Assembly: GCF_020536995.1 (NCBI RefSeq)
Contig: NC_068363.1
Span: 3,338,349-3,402,348, forward strand
Length of the DNA: 64,000 bases
Reading direction: 5' to 3'
From: Dreissena polymorpha
Taxonomy: Eukaryota > Mollusca > Bivalvia > Myida > Dreissenidae
The translations under genes and the position numbers were made by a program. Under the pieces are notes generated by a model. It did no database searches and was not told the origin of the DNA. It saw only the letters and a program-made list of their open reading frames with translations. Below are positions 48,401 to 58,381 of this stretch, in pieces. Position 1 is the stretch's first letter, and every line of letters starts with the position of its first letter.

Positions 48401-51400
48401 TGAAACGGATGTATTGGGGAATCGTTCGAGTCGGGATTTTACTATCTGTGCGGAAAAGTTTTAAAACAATTAAACAATATAAAAAATTATATGTTTAAAT
48501 GACTGGGGGATTTTTTTTTGAAGAGTCATACCGCACCAAATGACGTCTTTTGACGCTGTTTTTCTTTGAGTTATAACGCACCACAGAACGTGAATTGACA
48601 CGTTAAATTAAAAAAAATCAACGTCGGGAGGGGACACCCCTCCCGAACCCACCCCCGGGGCGCCTGAACAAATTCCTGGGGAAGGCACTGAAAGCGTTTT
48701 ATGAAAACACAACTTAGTGGCGCGGAGCGATCTCGTATTTGGCGACTGGTCAATGATAATTAACGGTAATACATTGTTTTGAATGTCATTATTTTATATA
48801 CATATGTACTTGTAAGAATGTAATTTTATTTAAAAATCAGGAAGTCAAACAAAGTTAAATTGATCGTTATCTCGTTAAACTCGGAGTTTCCTCCGCGTTG
48901 CCCAACGCCGAGGGCCGCTGCGTCAGCTTATCAATTTGCCGGTTGTTAAACTCGGCGGCACCAATCATGCAAACTCAGCGTAACCCGGGACGTTCTTAAT
49001 CTTCCTCCGTGGGCGTGTCCGCTGAGTAGCGAGGGAAATTGGTGAAAACGCGTGGACTGCACTGTACTTACTTTTGAGTCCTGCAAGTTATCTGCTTTGT
49101 ATTATTTTGATGCAAAGTTTATAGGGAAGCTTTCTCAATAATATATTTTATATAATTAAAATTGTGCTAAATCTCATAGTATTTCACTACAATGTACACT
49201 AGAAAAGATAAACAGATAATTTAACTAGTATGCACAAACAAAATAACTCTATGTGCTTAACCCATTTATGCCAAGCGCAGGTTTTTTTATCTGATTTTGG
49301 GGAAAGGTCCTGGCCTTTTTTTAGGGGGAAGAAATTGCGCGAACTGCCGGATTTTGGGGGAAAAAATCACGCGAAACGCCTGATTTGGGGGAAAATAAGG
49401 AAAGTCTTAAATAATCAAGTTAACATATTTTACTGTTTTTAAAACAAATTCTAGGCAACAGATATTTAACCAGGTTTTCCGAAGGAAAAAACTGGTTATT
49501 AGATTGGTGAATGCGGGCTGGCTGGCTGGCGGGCTGGCTGGCTGGCGGGCTGGCGGAATAAGCTTGTCCGGGCCATAACTATGTCGTTCATTGTCAGATT
49601 TTAAAATCATTTGGCACATTTGTTCACCATCATTGGACGGTGTGTCGCGCGAAATAATTACGTCGATATCTCCAAGGTCAAGGTCACACTTTGAGTTCAA
49701 AGGTCAAAAATGGCCATAAATGAGCTTGTCCTGGCCATAACTATGTCATTCATTGTGAGATTTTAAAATCATTTGGCACATTTGTTCACCATCATTGGAC
49801 GGTGTGTCGCGCGAAATAATTACGTCGATATCTCCAAGGTCAAGGTCACACTGAGTTCAAAGGTCAAAAATGGCCATAAATGAGCTTGTCCTGGCCATAA
49901 CTATGTCATTCATTGTGAGATTTTAAAATCATTTGGCACATGTGTTCACCGTCATGGGACGGTGTGTCCCACGAAAGAATCACGTCAATATCTCCAATGT
50001 CAGTGTCGCCACGACTAAAAATAGATTTAAAAAAAAAAAAAACTTACAAAGGGGGTTAATTTTTTTTGGTCATTTAAAAAGTTCAGTTTGAGTTTTCTCC
50101 CTTTATCAGATTTTTTTTTCACAATGAAAACCTGGTTTTGTGACAATTTTGTCCCTTGTTTAATTATGCAATATGTTCTATTATCTACACTGGATCAGGT
50201 TAACAAAAAAAAAATGTTTGGGGGGGGAATGAAATCTTGGGGAAAGTTTACCTGCTGAGGGGAAAAAAAATTGAGGGGAAAGGGCCGTTTTTCGGCGGGT
50301 CGCAAAGAAGGAAAAAAACCTGTAGCGTTTAGAAAAAGGCCTTGGCAAAAAGCGTAGACCCAGATGAGACGCAGCATGATGCATCAGGGTCTGTGCTGTT
50401 TGCTTAAAGGAATTTCTGTAAGAAATATTCTAAATATATAAATAAATATACTAGACATCCCTAATTTTGGAAATAAATTGATCCAATTAAGAAGGATGGG
50501 AGAGTCCACTAGGCATAAATGGGTTAAGTATTTTGACCCGTTATTCTGACTTATGAAACTTTCAAGCACAGGGTCATTTGACTCCTGGTTTTCCAAATTT
50601 ATTGAAATCCATCACTTTAATCTCAATTGTGAAGCCTTTGATAGCAAATCAACAACATCACTAATTTAACAAACTTAAGTTAAAATGCTTGTTCCCAATC
50701 AAAGGGACCCAGCCCTTTCTTAAAATTGAGGAAAAGCAAACATTGTTAAGGGCCATATGGTAAAAAAAATGCATGCTATTCTTTTTTTCATCAGACCTAA
50801 TTTTTATTGCTATGGTTGCAAAATAATTAGCAAATAAAAATCTGGATCTCGCCATGACTAAATAAAAGAACTAAACCTAAACTGATGAAATTTATGAAGA
50901 TCCAGTTATTACGCCTACAACATGAACCTTTTTGTCTCTGACAAAGGTCCCCCGTCTTAACATGTGGGTGTTCAGGTACATGTATACACATACTTCTGTA
51001 TAGTCTATAGATGAACGAAATATGCTTTGTTGGTAATCTTTCATTTCATTGGCAAACGTAAACTTAAGCCTTATGTAACAAAAGTGTGTCAAAACGAAAA
51101 TTAAAAGGAAATTAGAAATGGCGCGACAGAGGCTGACGCGTATCCCCACGCCGCATGTTTGACCGAGGGGGCGCCTTAGGGTTGGTAATTAGGCCTTGCA
51201 TAGTTGAGGTTGACCGTATTGTCATAAGAGATGTTCAGTATCAATTGGAAGTAAATCGGTGTAGAAATGAAGAAGTTAATGTATGATAACATAAAACAAG
51301 AGATGTGTTTGTCAGAAACACAATGCCCCCTACTGCGTCGCTTTGATTTATTTAAAAAAAAATGTCATTTGGCAGGTTCATTAATTACCTCCCTTTAAAG

Positions 51401-54400
51401 CTTATTACTTCCATTTGATTTGTTTTTTTGACCTTGAAGGATGACTTTGACCTTTCACCACTCTAAATGTGCAGCTCCATGAGATACACACGCATGCCAA
51501 ATATCAAGTTGCTATCTTCAATATTGCAAAAGTCATGGCCAATATTAAAGTACATAAAACAAAAAAATGAGTGAAAATCTCTGACCCGTCCCCACCCCAA
51601 CCCCCATAACTTTTGACTCAGGGGTCAGATCAAAATTCCAAATAGTGCAAGGTCGCACATATGCTCATAGCTACCATGTGTGTAAGTTTCAAGGTTCTAG
51701 TTCTTATAGTGTAGGAGGAGATAGTGGCCAGTTTTTAGTTTTTAAAAAGCGTGGGTATAAAAAAAAAGATAGAAATATTGCTCAGTAACTCACTCAACTG
51801 ATACAAAGGCATAATTGAATGTTTGCTTTTTAGGTCAGAAGAAAGATTCACCTCCTTTCAAGATTAAAACCCTCTGATTGGAGGACTCTAATAAAAGACT
51901 GGATTGTTTTGCGAAAACATAAATCAGATGGTTGGGAAAACTTTGGACTTAGGGCCGGTAGAAAACAGCCGAAAAACAACAATGAAGCTAAAGATGCATC
52001 GAAGGACACCTCAAAAGAATCTCCAAAAGAAGCACCAAAAGAAGAAATACCGAAGGAAGATTCTGGTTCTTCATCGACAAAGGGAGGTAATGAGTTTTAC
52101 CCATCATAGTTGAAAAGATTATGTTTGCAGACTTTGCAGACTGTGTACATGTAACTTCCAGTTAACAATTCAGATAATAACAATTATTGCAAAATACTTG
52201 TTACATGGTGCAATATTATGAATGTTTTGTGTTTAGGACTGAGAGAGTATCTTTATTGAATATGTACTTAGAGGTCACGTTCTGCAATACATTACTCAAA
52301 TATTTAAATAGGCCATAACAAATCTAGATTTGTTTGAATTTATATTTGGAAAAAAATGGAGTAACAGAGCAAAATAAAAAGTAAAATAACTTGTTCCATT
52401 ATTATTTTTATTTTAAGTCAAAGATGAGTTCAAAGTGTACAATACAGAAATATTTTGTCAATACGTATTAAACATATCTGCCAAATGCAATTCAATTTTT
52501 TTTTAGTGCCAATAGTTTCCTCTGAATACAACTTTGTCCATTTTTGGGGGGCTTTACTGTTGTTAATGATTGTTAAAATATGAAAAAAAATCGTCTTAGT
52601 TGTAAAATAAATAGACTTAAACAATTTGAGTTGAAAATGAAACACTTTTTTTGAACAACTGAGATGCTTGTAAAGGCCTTATTTGTTTAAAGTTGTTTGA
52701 AGATAATTTTTATTTGATATTCCTTAATAAAGTCTTAAAGACATTTAAAGTTTTAGCTGACATCTGCTTATAAGAAGTTGAATTACAAGAATACAAACAC
52801 CTCTTTTTACATAGGAAATTGTTAATGCATTTGAAGGCTAAACAATATCATTTTTAAGTATATGCAATTCATTACACTGTCACTCTGCAAAATATAATAT
52901 ATTAAATGTTTTAATAACATATACAACATAAAAATGTAAACAAAACACAAATCAGAGGCTCGAAGTTAAGACATTTAGTTTTCCAAAAAGTAATGCAAGC
53001 CGTTGTCATAAATTTGAATTTGTTTTATTCCAGTTAATGGTGTTAAAAATGTGGTGTCCAACTATATGTTGTTTGTGGTTGTTCCCAGGCTCACAACGAG
53101 AAAACCTGAGGGATCCTATCAAAGGATTCTACAGAAATCAGGGCAAGTCAACAAAGGGTGGTGACAACAAATTGTAAGCAGTAGTTTTTCTTTTTTATGT
53201 CCCCCACCACTATAGTGGGGGACATCCCCCACCACTATAGTGGGGGACATATTTTTTGCCCTGTCTGTTTGTTGGTTGGTTGGTTGGTTTGTTTGTTTGT
53301 TTGTTTGCTCCAACTTTAACATTTTGCCATAACTTCTGCAATATTGAAGATAGCAACTTCATATTTGGCATGCATGTGTATCTCATAGAGCTGCACATTT
53401 TGAGTGGTGAAAGGTCAAGGTCATCCTTCAACTAGGTTGGCGCTAAGGAAAAAAACTTAGTCGCCAAATCTAGGGGGGTCCGGCGGCATGCCCCCCCCCC
53501 CCCTCCCCGGATTTTTTTTTGATCCTAGATTGTCTGTGGTGCGTTTTGGGGCTATTTTCTGAGCAAAATTAAGACTATTTGTTTCTGAAATTAGCCCTTT
53601 TTGCTTGAAAAGTTTTCTTTGCTGGTGAGCCACTTGCTGACATTTTGCAGCCAATTTATTTGTTTACATAGACACCAGTGGCGTAGTGATAATGATACAC
53701 TAACACCGTTAAACAGTTTTCGGTACATGTGGTATTTAGGTTTTAAACCACTAAAGCAGCCCGCCCGTCTCGGAAGTAATTATACGACATTTTATTAAAT
53801 CCAAACATTTTTTTTTGTTTTTGAAGAAATGCGTTAGAAATTACTAAGTCAGCATGAGACCGCCATTGCACGTCAAAAACCGTGAGACTCACGACGAAAC
53901 CGTGAACCTTGACAGGTATAGACGTTTCTGATTCTGCATTCACGTCTGTACTATTTTAGACGTCCTCCGATCGCGAACCTAACATTTGGTCATTTCCTGA
54001 GTTTACATTATTCTGTCCGCTTTCTTTTCTAAAGAATTGTGTTAATTTCTCTTGCTTCGACTTTCCATTTTCGCTCGCAGCATCCATTTTTCCCAGAATC
54101 TGCAACTCACTTTCTAAATCGGTCTTTCAAGTCGCATAGCGACCGTAAAGGGAAGTAACTCTTATCTACTTTTTTAGCCAATCAAAATCGTTGTGTCTTG
54201 GGAAATTAGTTTATAGTGGCTATGTCAATGCCATAACTCCGCCCATCTGATTAAACGACAATTCCGTACTGGTCGATTCGATAACGTTGAATCATAACAT
54301 CTATAGCATAGGTCATACACGGCACGCTTCAGTGATTCAGTCATCGCGTAAATAGCCAAGTAACCCAAATGTTAAAAAAGTCTGGTCGCAGTGTAAAGCT

Positions 54401-57400
54401 TGACCAATTAAGACATTAGCCATGTGGATTATCGACCTAGGCGGTCGTCATTATCCCCTGGGGCCTTTCCGGTAAGGATGTTATCTGTGTAATCTTAGCG
54501 ATGTTTCTGGCGATTGATACGGCCTGAAAACAGGCATTTAGAGTGTGCATTTGTAAAGCATAGGGTCTATTTTTTCTCAATCGCCAATTTCATGAAAATC
54601 TTATTTTTAATCGCCAGCTAGGAATTGTAATCGCCAATGGCGATTTCGGCGATCGGTAACGCTAACGTAGCTTCAAGGTCAAAGGTCAAATATATAGCTT
54701 CAAAGCGACGCAGCAGGGGACATAGTGTTTCTGACAAACACATAACTTGTTTAATAAGGCTCTGGAGCAGAGCCATAGCCTGTTGTGAGTGAAAAGTCCA
54801 CTGTTTTTGGAAAAAACTAATTTAATATAATATTGATAATAATTCAAATCATAAGAACAAAATTGTATAAATTATAGTTGTACACGCAAAAAAAATATTT
54901 CTTACCATTTTGCTTAGGGAATGGGTCTGTTTGTTTAAAGTGTGCTTAATTTGGGGATATTGTTCACACAATTAAACTGAAAATGGGGTGGAGAAATATC
55001 TGAGGGTCAATGTATTTTTGGAGTAGAAAGAATTTAAAGAAACCTATATTTGGCTACATCTACCCAGTATATAATACAAAAACTTCCCTTTGTTATCTTT
55101 ATTTTATGAAATAAAACATTAGTTATATATTTAGTTTTGTTATACGTATTTTTATTGGCGTCATTATGTGATATTTTAAAAAGTACCACATGGTTTTCAA
55201 TTGAGTAAGTATTAAGTGTTTCATTAAAAATTACATGCTAGACAACTATGTTAAGAGTATCAGAGAATTCCCATGTAAAATCTCTCCGTGGGAAGACTTA
55301 CTTGTCTCGTGCAACCATCTGTTATAGCTAAAGTGATGAATAAGGAGGCTGAAATGTCATTGACATCAATAAAATGGTTGGTGAAAGTAGAGACACAGGT
55401 GTAATAACCTCAATACAGAGCTCTGTGATCTGCTCCTACTCTTATTCTGAACTGCTTGTACTCTTAGCATGGGTTCAAGATTGTTTTTTAATAGTATTTA
55501 TAGGAATTTATTTGCTTTGTTTTATACAGATGGGAAAACCTCACGAATCGGTATCACATCATTGACATAAATAAAACTAAAAATTTATGTGCTTGCAAAC
55601 GTTTGCATTGGCTTTTCAGTCAATTTGCTAATAGGTAAAAACATTCTTTAAACAAATATGTTCTTTTATTATTTTACACACAAACAACTGTAAATAATAA
55701 TGAATGAATTACCATTTGTGTCCAGGTAATGTTCAGTGATAAGTGAGGCATTTGAATTGACAATACTTGGATAATCACAATAAAGGCAATCAGCATTCTA
55801 TACAAACCTGTTTAGTATGCAGAATCTGGGAGCTTTGAACATGCTTACCTGCATTTTGAACATTTAACTAGCATTTTGTAACTGCAGTTTACAATTTGAA
55901 CTTGCATTTTCGTAAGCTTGCAAGTCTAATTTTGTGCCTTGAAAATGATGCATGATGATTCTAAGAAGGAGCAGAGATAAAAGATGGATCATTATCTTCG
56001 CAACTGAATCCAGAATTTATCAAGTTGCTTGTTGTTTTTTTATTAAAAATCGGGTCTTGTATTCTGCCCCATTCCCAATTGAAGTAGATATTTTTCCCAA
56101 ATGGGACCTAAAATTTACCAATTGAAGGTTAAAAAAAAATAAAAATTAATAGATTTCAACATTTTGTTCATCTCCCATCCAGCCATATCAGTTCAACCTT
56201 ATTAAAAATGATACTGAAAAACACTAATATTGTCGATTTGAAGCATTTTTTAGCAAAACACCATCACTTATTTCCCTATTTCCAAAATAGTGAAAAACAC
56301 GCACTGTTTTAGCATAAACAGTTATATATAAAAATAAATATTAACAATATGGTTTAAAGTTTCGTAGAAAAGCATTCAACATTGTTTATTCAGCCAGCCC
56401 AGAGAGTTTAGCAAGAGGGGAGGGTGGGGGGCATTCAAACCAAAATTGAGAGAGGCATCACTTTGCTATTTCACTCTAGATCTTGCCCTAATGATAAGGA
56501 TCATGCTGAGTGACATTCTGGAAAAACTGGTCTTAATGCATGTGCATCAAGTGTTGTCACAGATTAGCCTGTTGAGTCTGCACAGGCTTATCAGGGATGA
56601 CACTTTCTGCTTGAATGATTTTTTTCGTGCATTTTTTTTTTTTTCTGAATAAAAATTAAGTATAGGCAGAAATTGTCGTCCCAAATGAGCCTGTGTGGAC
56701 CGTTGAGGCTAATCTTGGAACATGCATTAAGCCCTGTTTTCCCAGAAAAAGGCTCATTTTCTGAGCTCAATGGTTTATTTTTCAGACCAATGCCTGGATG
56801 GAACTGGAACACAGCATTTGCCATAGCAGGTGCCATCGGGACTGGAGCATGGTTGACCTACAAGAGCGTTTTTAAAGAAATCACATATAAGGAGCTTATT
56901 GAAGACTATTTAAGATCTGGGAAGGTATGTAATAGATGCCCTATTCGCCTCAACTTCAAGGTTGATAAAATATCATTCACTGTCTTGAATATAATTGTAT
57001 ATTTGAGCTTCACTCATATAGCGCTGGGCTTATGTATGTGAATAAAGTGTCCTCCCAGATGTGTGTGGTCCGCACTGTTTTATCAGCGACAACCTTTTCC
57101 TCTTTTATATATTTTATTATTGAAAGAAAGTCTCTCCTTAAAGAAAATTACCAAAATTCACGGCTAGTCTGGGATGATAATTGATGCGCCTGCATTAAAC
57201 TGGTTTTTCTCAGTCACTAACTTATTTCTTTTTGAAAACAGGATATGTAGATCTACATTACTGTTTATGTACACAAAATCCGTATTGAATATTTAACCCA
57301 TTTATGCATAGTGGAATCTCCCATCATTCTAAATTGGATCAATTTATTTCCAAAATTAGGGATGTCTAGTAGATTTATTTCTATATTTAGAATATTTCTT

Positions 57401-57999
57401 AAAGAAATTCCTTAAAACAAACAGCGCAGGCCCTGATAAGACGCCACATCATGCGGTGTCTCATCTGGGTCTATGCTGTTTGCCAAGGCCTTTTTTCTAG
57501 ACGCTAGGCATAAATGGGTTAATGTTGTCTCTTGTAGGGGTTACAATGTGTTTATAAACTTGTACATTTTCCAAACCAACTTGAAACTTAAACATACCAC
57601 AATGCACTAGTCTCTACAGAAATAACTATGCTACATTCTACATGTAAATATATTTAAGAACAGTTTTGAATTTCTTCTGGTTTCTTTAGTTATAAAAAAG
57701 GAGAGATGACTAACAATATACCGGTATGTTTAGTGAATTTGAGACAAAAGCTATTTGAACTACTACAGAAATATTTAATCAGCAACTTTAATGCATGATG
57801 AAGCCTAAAATTGTGCATTGCATTAACTCTACAACCTTTACTTATGCATAATTATAGCTATCCTAGTTTAAAACTACATATTCACCAAACTTATTCCTGA
57901 TCATACATGTACTCGATGTATTATTTTGGGTATGTTTTCCAGATAGAGACACTAAACATTGTGGACAGGGACTATGTAGAAGTGAGGCTCAACCCAACT
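42359..57999 (+). CDS. m-AAA mitochondrial protease subunit, 5' part (paraplegin/AFG3-like; gene runs past window)
   Basis: Five exons (42359-42442, 51834-52086, 53089-53173, 56786-56924, 57943-57999) join in phase to 206 residues, and the last donor (GTAAGT) leads out of the visible part. The N-terminus (HYIRFANRLEKLL...RRKIHLLSRLK) is rich in Arg and Leu and looks like a mitochondrial import signal. A Lys/Glu/Pro linker follows (about 75-112). A membrane helix lies at about 149-166. Then comes the start of the FtsH extracellular/intermembrane domain, KEITYKELIEDYLRSGK followed by DYVEVRLNP. AFG3L2 has REITWKDFVNNYLSKG and paraplegin has DVVEVYLHPG at these places, so the subfamily is undecided. 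The AAA and zinc-protease domains are not in the window. Such subunits form hexamers in the inner mitochondrial membrane. Confidence 0.8.
42575..43770 (+). mobile_element. Non-LTR retrotransposon (CR1/jockey-like LINE), 5'-truncated
   Basis: Reverse transcriptase motifs VVSGVPQGSVIGPILF, then ICADDTKLF (the F/YADD box is ADD), a thumb with KCKVLHLG, and the C-terminal region LIRPTLEYGSCVWSPH and RRATKLVP. An in-frame TAA at 42981 and a frame change at about 43475 (WNSLEES... continues in another frame to about 43615) show that it is dead. The 3' end carries three copies of CCAGGTAT (43730-43755), a CR1-style tail. Confidence 0.85.
43980..45315 (+). mobile_element. 'ATCCCCACGCTTT...GCGTGGGGATACGCG' element with 150-bp tandem array
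   Basis: Ends are inverted (TTATCCCCACGC / GCGTGGGGATA). Inside are a (GTCC)n tract, then about six to seven 150-bp units (44260-45260) with 'GGTCAATCTCAACTATGCAT' and 'CCCGCCCACATAG'. ORFs on both strands follow the unit periodicity and are artefacts. A reverse, shorter copy is at 51115-51770. Confidence 0.75.
45890..46387 (-). mobile_element. TTAA-flanked element with internal tRNA-like module, reverse copy
   Basis: TTAA at 45886-45889 and 46388-46391. The ends are GGGGCCTTTTCACAG and TGAAAAGATCCC. The tRNA-like core on the minus strand (46098-46022) reads like tRNA-Leu with GATGGCCGAGCGGTC and GGTTCGAGTCC, but its T stem does not pair well. It interrupts an older repeat (CACGCTTCCG... to TTTACAAATG). 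Confidence 0.78.
46970..48690. mobile_element. hAT-like TIR element, 1721 bp
   Basis: Exact 16-bp inverted ends CAGTGCCTTCCCCAGG / CCTGGGGAAGGCACTG, with AAAGC on both flanks (46965-46969, 48691-48695). GC-rich subterminal blocks (GGGGCGCTTGAA) lie at both ends. The body includes a segment (about 47700-48360) also found at 62400-63240. No transposase recognised. Confidence 0.82.
49278..50322. mobile_element. Short TIR element (CAGG...CCTG), second copy, nested
   Basis: Same body as 6627-7023 (GGGGAAAA blocks, TTATGCAATATGTT, CTGCTGAGGGG). Flanks AAGCG / TAGCG suggest a 5-bp duplication with one change. Confidence 0.72.
49470..50158. mobile_element. 'CCAGGTTTTCCGAAGG' element with TSD TTTAA, innermost
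   Basis: TTTAA at 49465-49469 and 50159-50163. The body has a (GGCTGGCT)-like tract and two and a half 190-bp units with 'GGACGGTGTGTCGCGCGAAA'. The precise site is known because the 6627 copy shows the empty sequence. Confidence 0.78.
51115..51770 (-). repeat. Reverse copy of the GCGTGGGGATA element, split by an insertion
   Basis: 51115-51297 and 51552-51770 match the ends of 43980-45315 in reverse; only one partial 150-bp unit remains. Confidence 0.65.
51298..51551 (-). mobile_element. AGGTCA-rich element copy with 9-bp duplication
   Basis: ACATAAAAC occurs at 51289-51297 and 51552-51560. The insert starts AAGAGATGTGTTTGTC and lacks the usual GGGGGCATAAAAA end. Confidence 0.7.
51834..52086 (+). 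CDS. m-AAA protease exon 2
   Basis: Encodes RRKIHLLSRLKPSDWRTL, then a polar Lys/Glu/Ser/Pro linker. The acceptor is CTTTTTAG and the donor GAG/GTAATG. Confidence 0.8.
53089..53173 (+). CDS. m-AAA protease exon 3
   Basis: Encodes RENLRDPIKGFYRNQGK and a Gly/Lys-rich stretch. Only one of the three frames is open and fits both neighbours. The donor is GTAAGC. Confidence 0.78.
53195..54752 (+). mobile_element. AGGTCA-rich element split by a TIR element
   Basis: The left part, 53195-53431, has a doubled hairpin terminus (CCCCCACCACTATAGTGGGG twice). The right part, 54671-54752, ends GACAAACACATAACTTGTTT. Confidence 0.82.
53432..54670 (-). mobile_element. TIR element (CTAGGTTGGCGCTA), 1239 bp, TSD CTTCAA
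   Basis: CTTCAA at 53426-53431 and 54671-54676; the ends CTAGGTTGGCGCTA and TAACGCTAACGTAG are inverted with a few mismatches. On the minus strand, 54087-53956 is a 43-codon ORF with KQEKLTQFFRKES, like the N-terminus of ZNF862-type hAT-derived proteins. The rest of any transposase is missing. Subterminal TCGCCAA/TTGGCGA repeats. Confidence 0.75.
54780..56500. other. Protease gene intron 3 sequence
   Basis: AT-rich intron. A degraded 'TTTTTCCCAAATGGGACC' repeat at about 56070-56290; nothing else recognised. Confidence 0.4.
56512..56756. repeat. 'TTAATGCATGTGC' MITE copy, just before exon 4
   Basis: Ends GGAAAAACTGGTCTTAATGCATGTGC and its inverse; lies 29 bp upstream of protease exon 4. Confidence 0.72.
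56786..56924 (+). CDS. m-AAA protease exon 4
   Basis: Encodes the first membrane helix (NTAFAIAGAIGTGAWLTY) and the conserved KEITYKELIEDYL start of the FtsH_ext domain. The acceptor is TTTTTCAG and the donor AAG/GTATGT. Confidence 0.88.
57293..57522. mobile_element. TTAA MITE family B, intact copy
   Basis: TTAA ends, CCCATTTATGCATAG / CTAGGCATAAATGGG inverted ends, and an internal GACGCCACATCATGCGGTGTC hairpin. Confidence 0.82.
57943..57999 (+). CDS. m-AAA protease exon 5 (last in window)
   Basis: Nineteen codons, IETLNIVDRDYVEVRLNPT, followed by GTAAGT. No continuing exon was found between 58000 and 64000. Confidence 0.82.
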
Positions 58000-58381
58000 G
58001 TAAGTCCTGTTACCCAATTTATTAAAGGCTCTATAAAGGTCGCCATCCGTAATTATTTACCGATTTTTAATTATTGCTTTTCATATTTTATTTATATAGG
58101 TTATCAAAAAACAATATGTAAATGCAATTGGACATTACCATACAAAAATAAGCAATGCAATTTGTTTTGAGCTCAAAATATAGTGTCCTCCAAGTCAATT
58201 GTGGTTACAAACAATCAGTTTATTTACATGTACATCGCTGTTTACTCAGAAAGTGAAAGTGAAAGTCACTCAGGTCACCAAAAATATATAGTTGATTTTC
58301 AACGTTTTCCTGTATCACTCACAAAGTTGGTCTCTTCTAAATGGTTTAAACGTTTGTAGTGATCTAATAAGTAACTTTCTG

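Larger units (their letters stand above)
49257..50527. mobile_element. TTAA MITE family B with two further nested insertions
   Basis: TTAACCCATTTATGCC at the left and ACTAGGCATAAATGGGTTAA at the right. Between them lies a CAGGTTT...AAACCTG element (49278-50322), which is itself split by another element (49470-50158). Confidence 0.82.
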
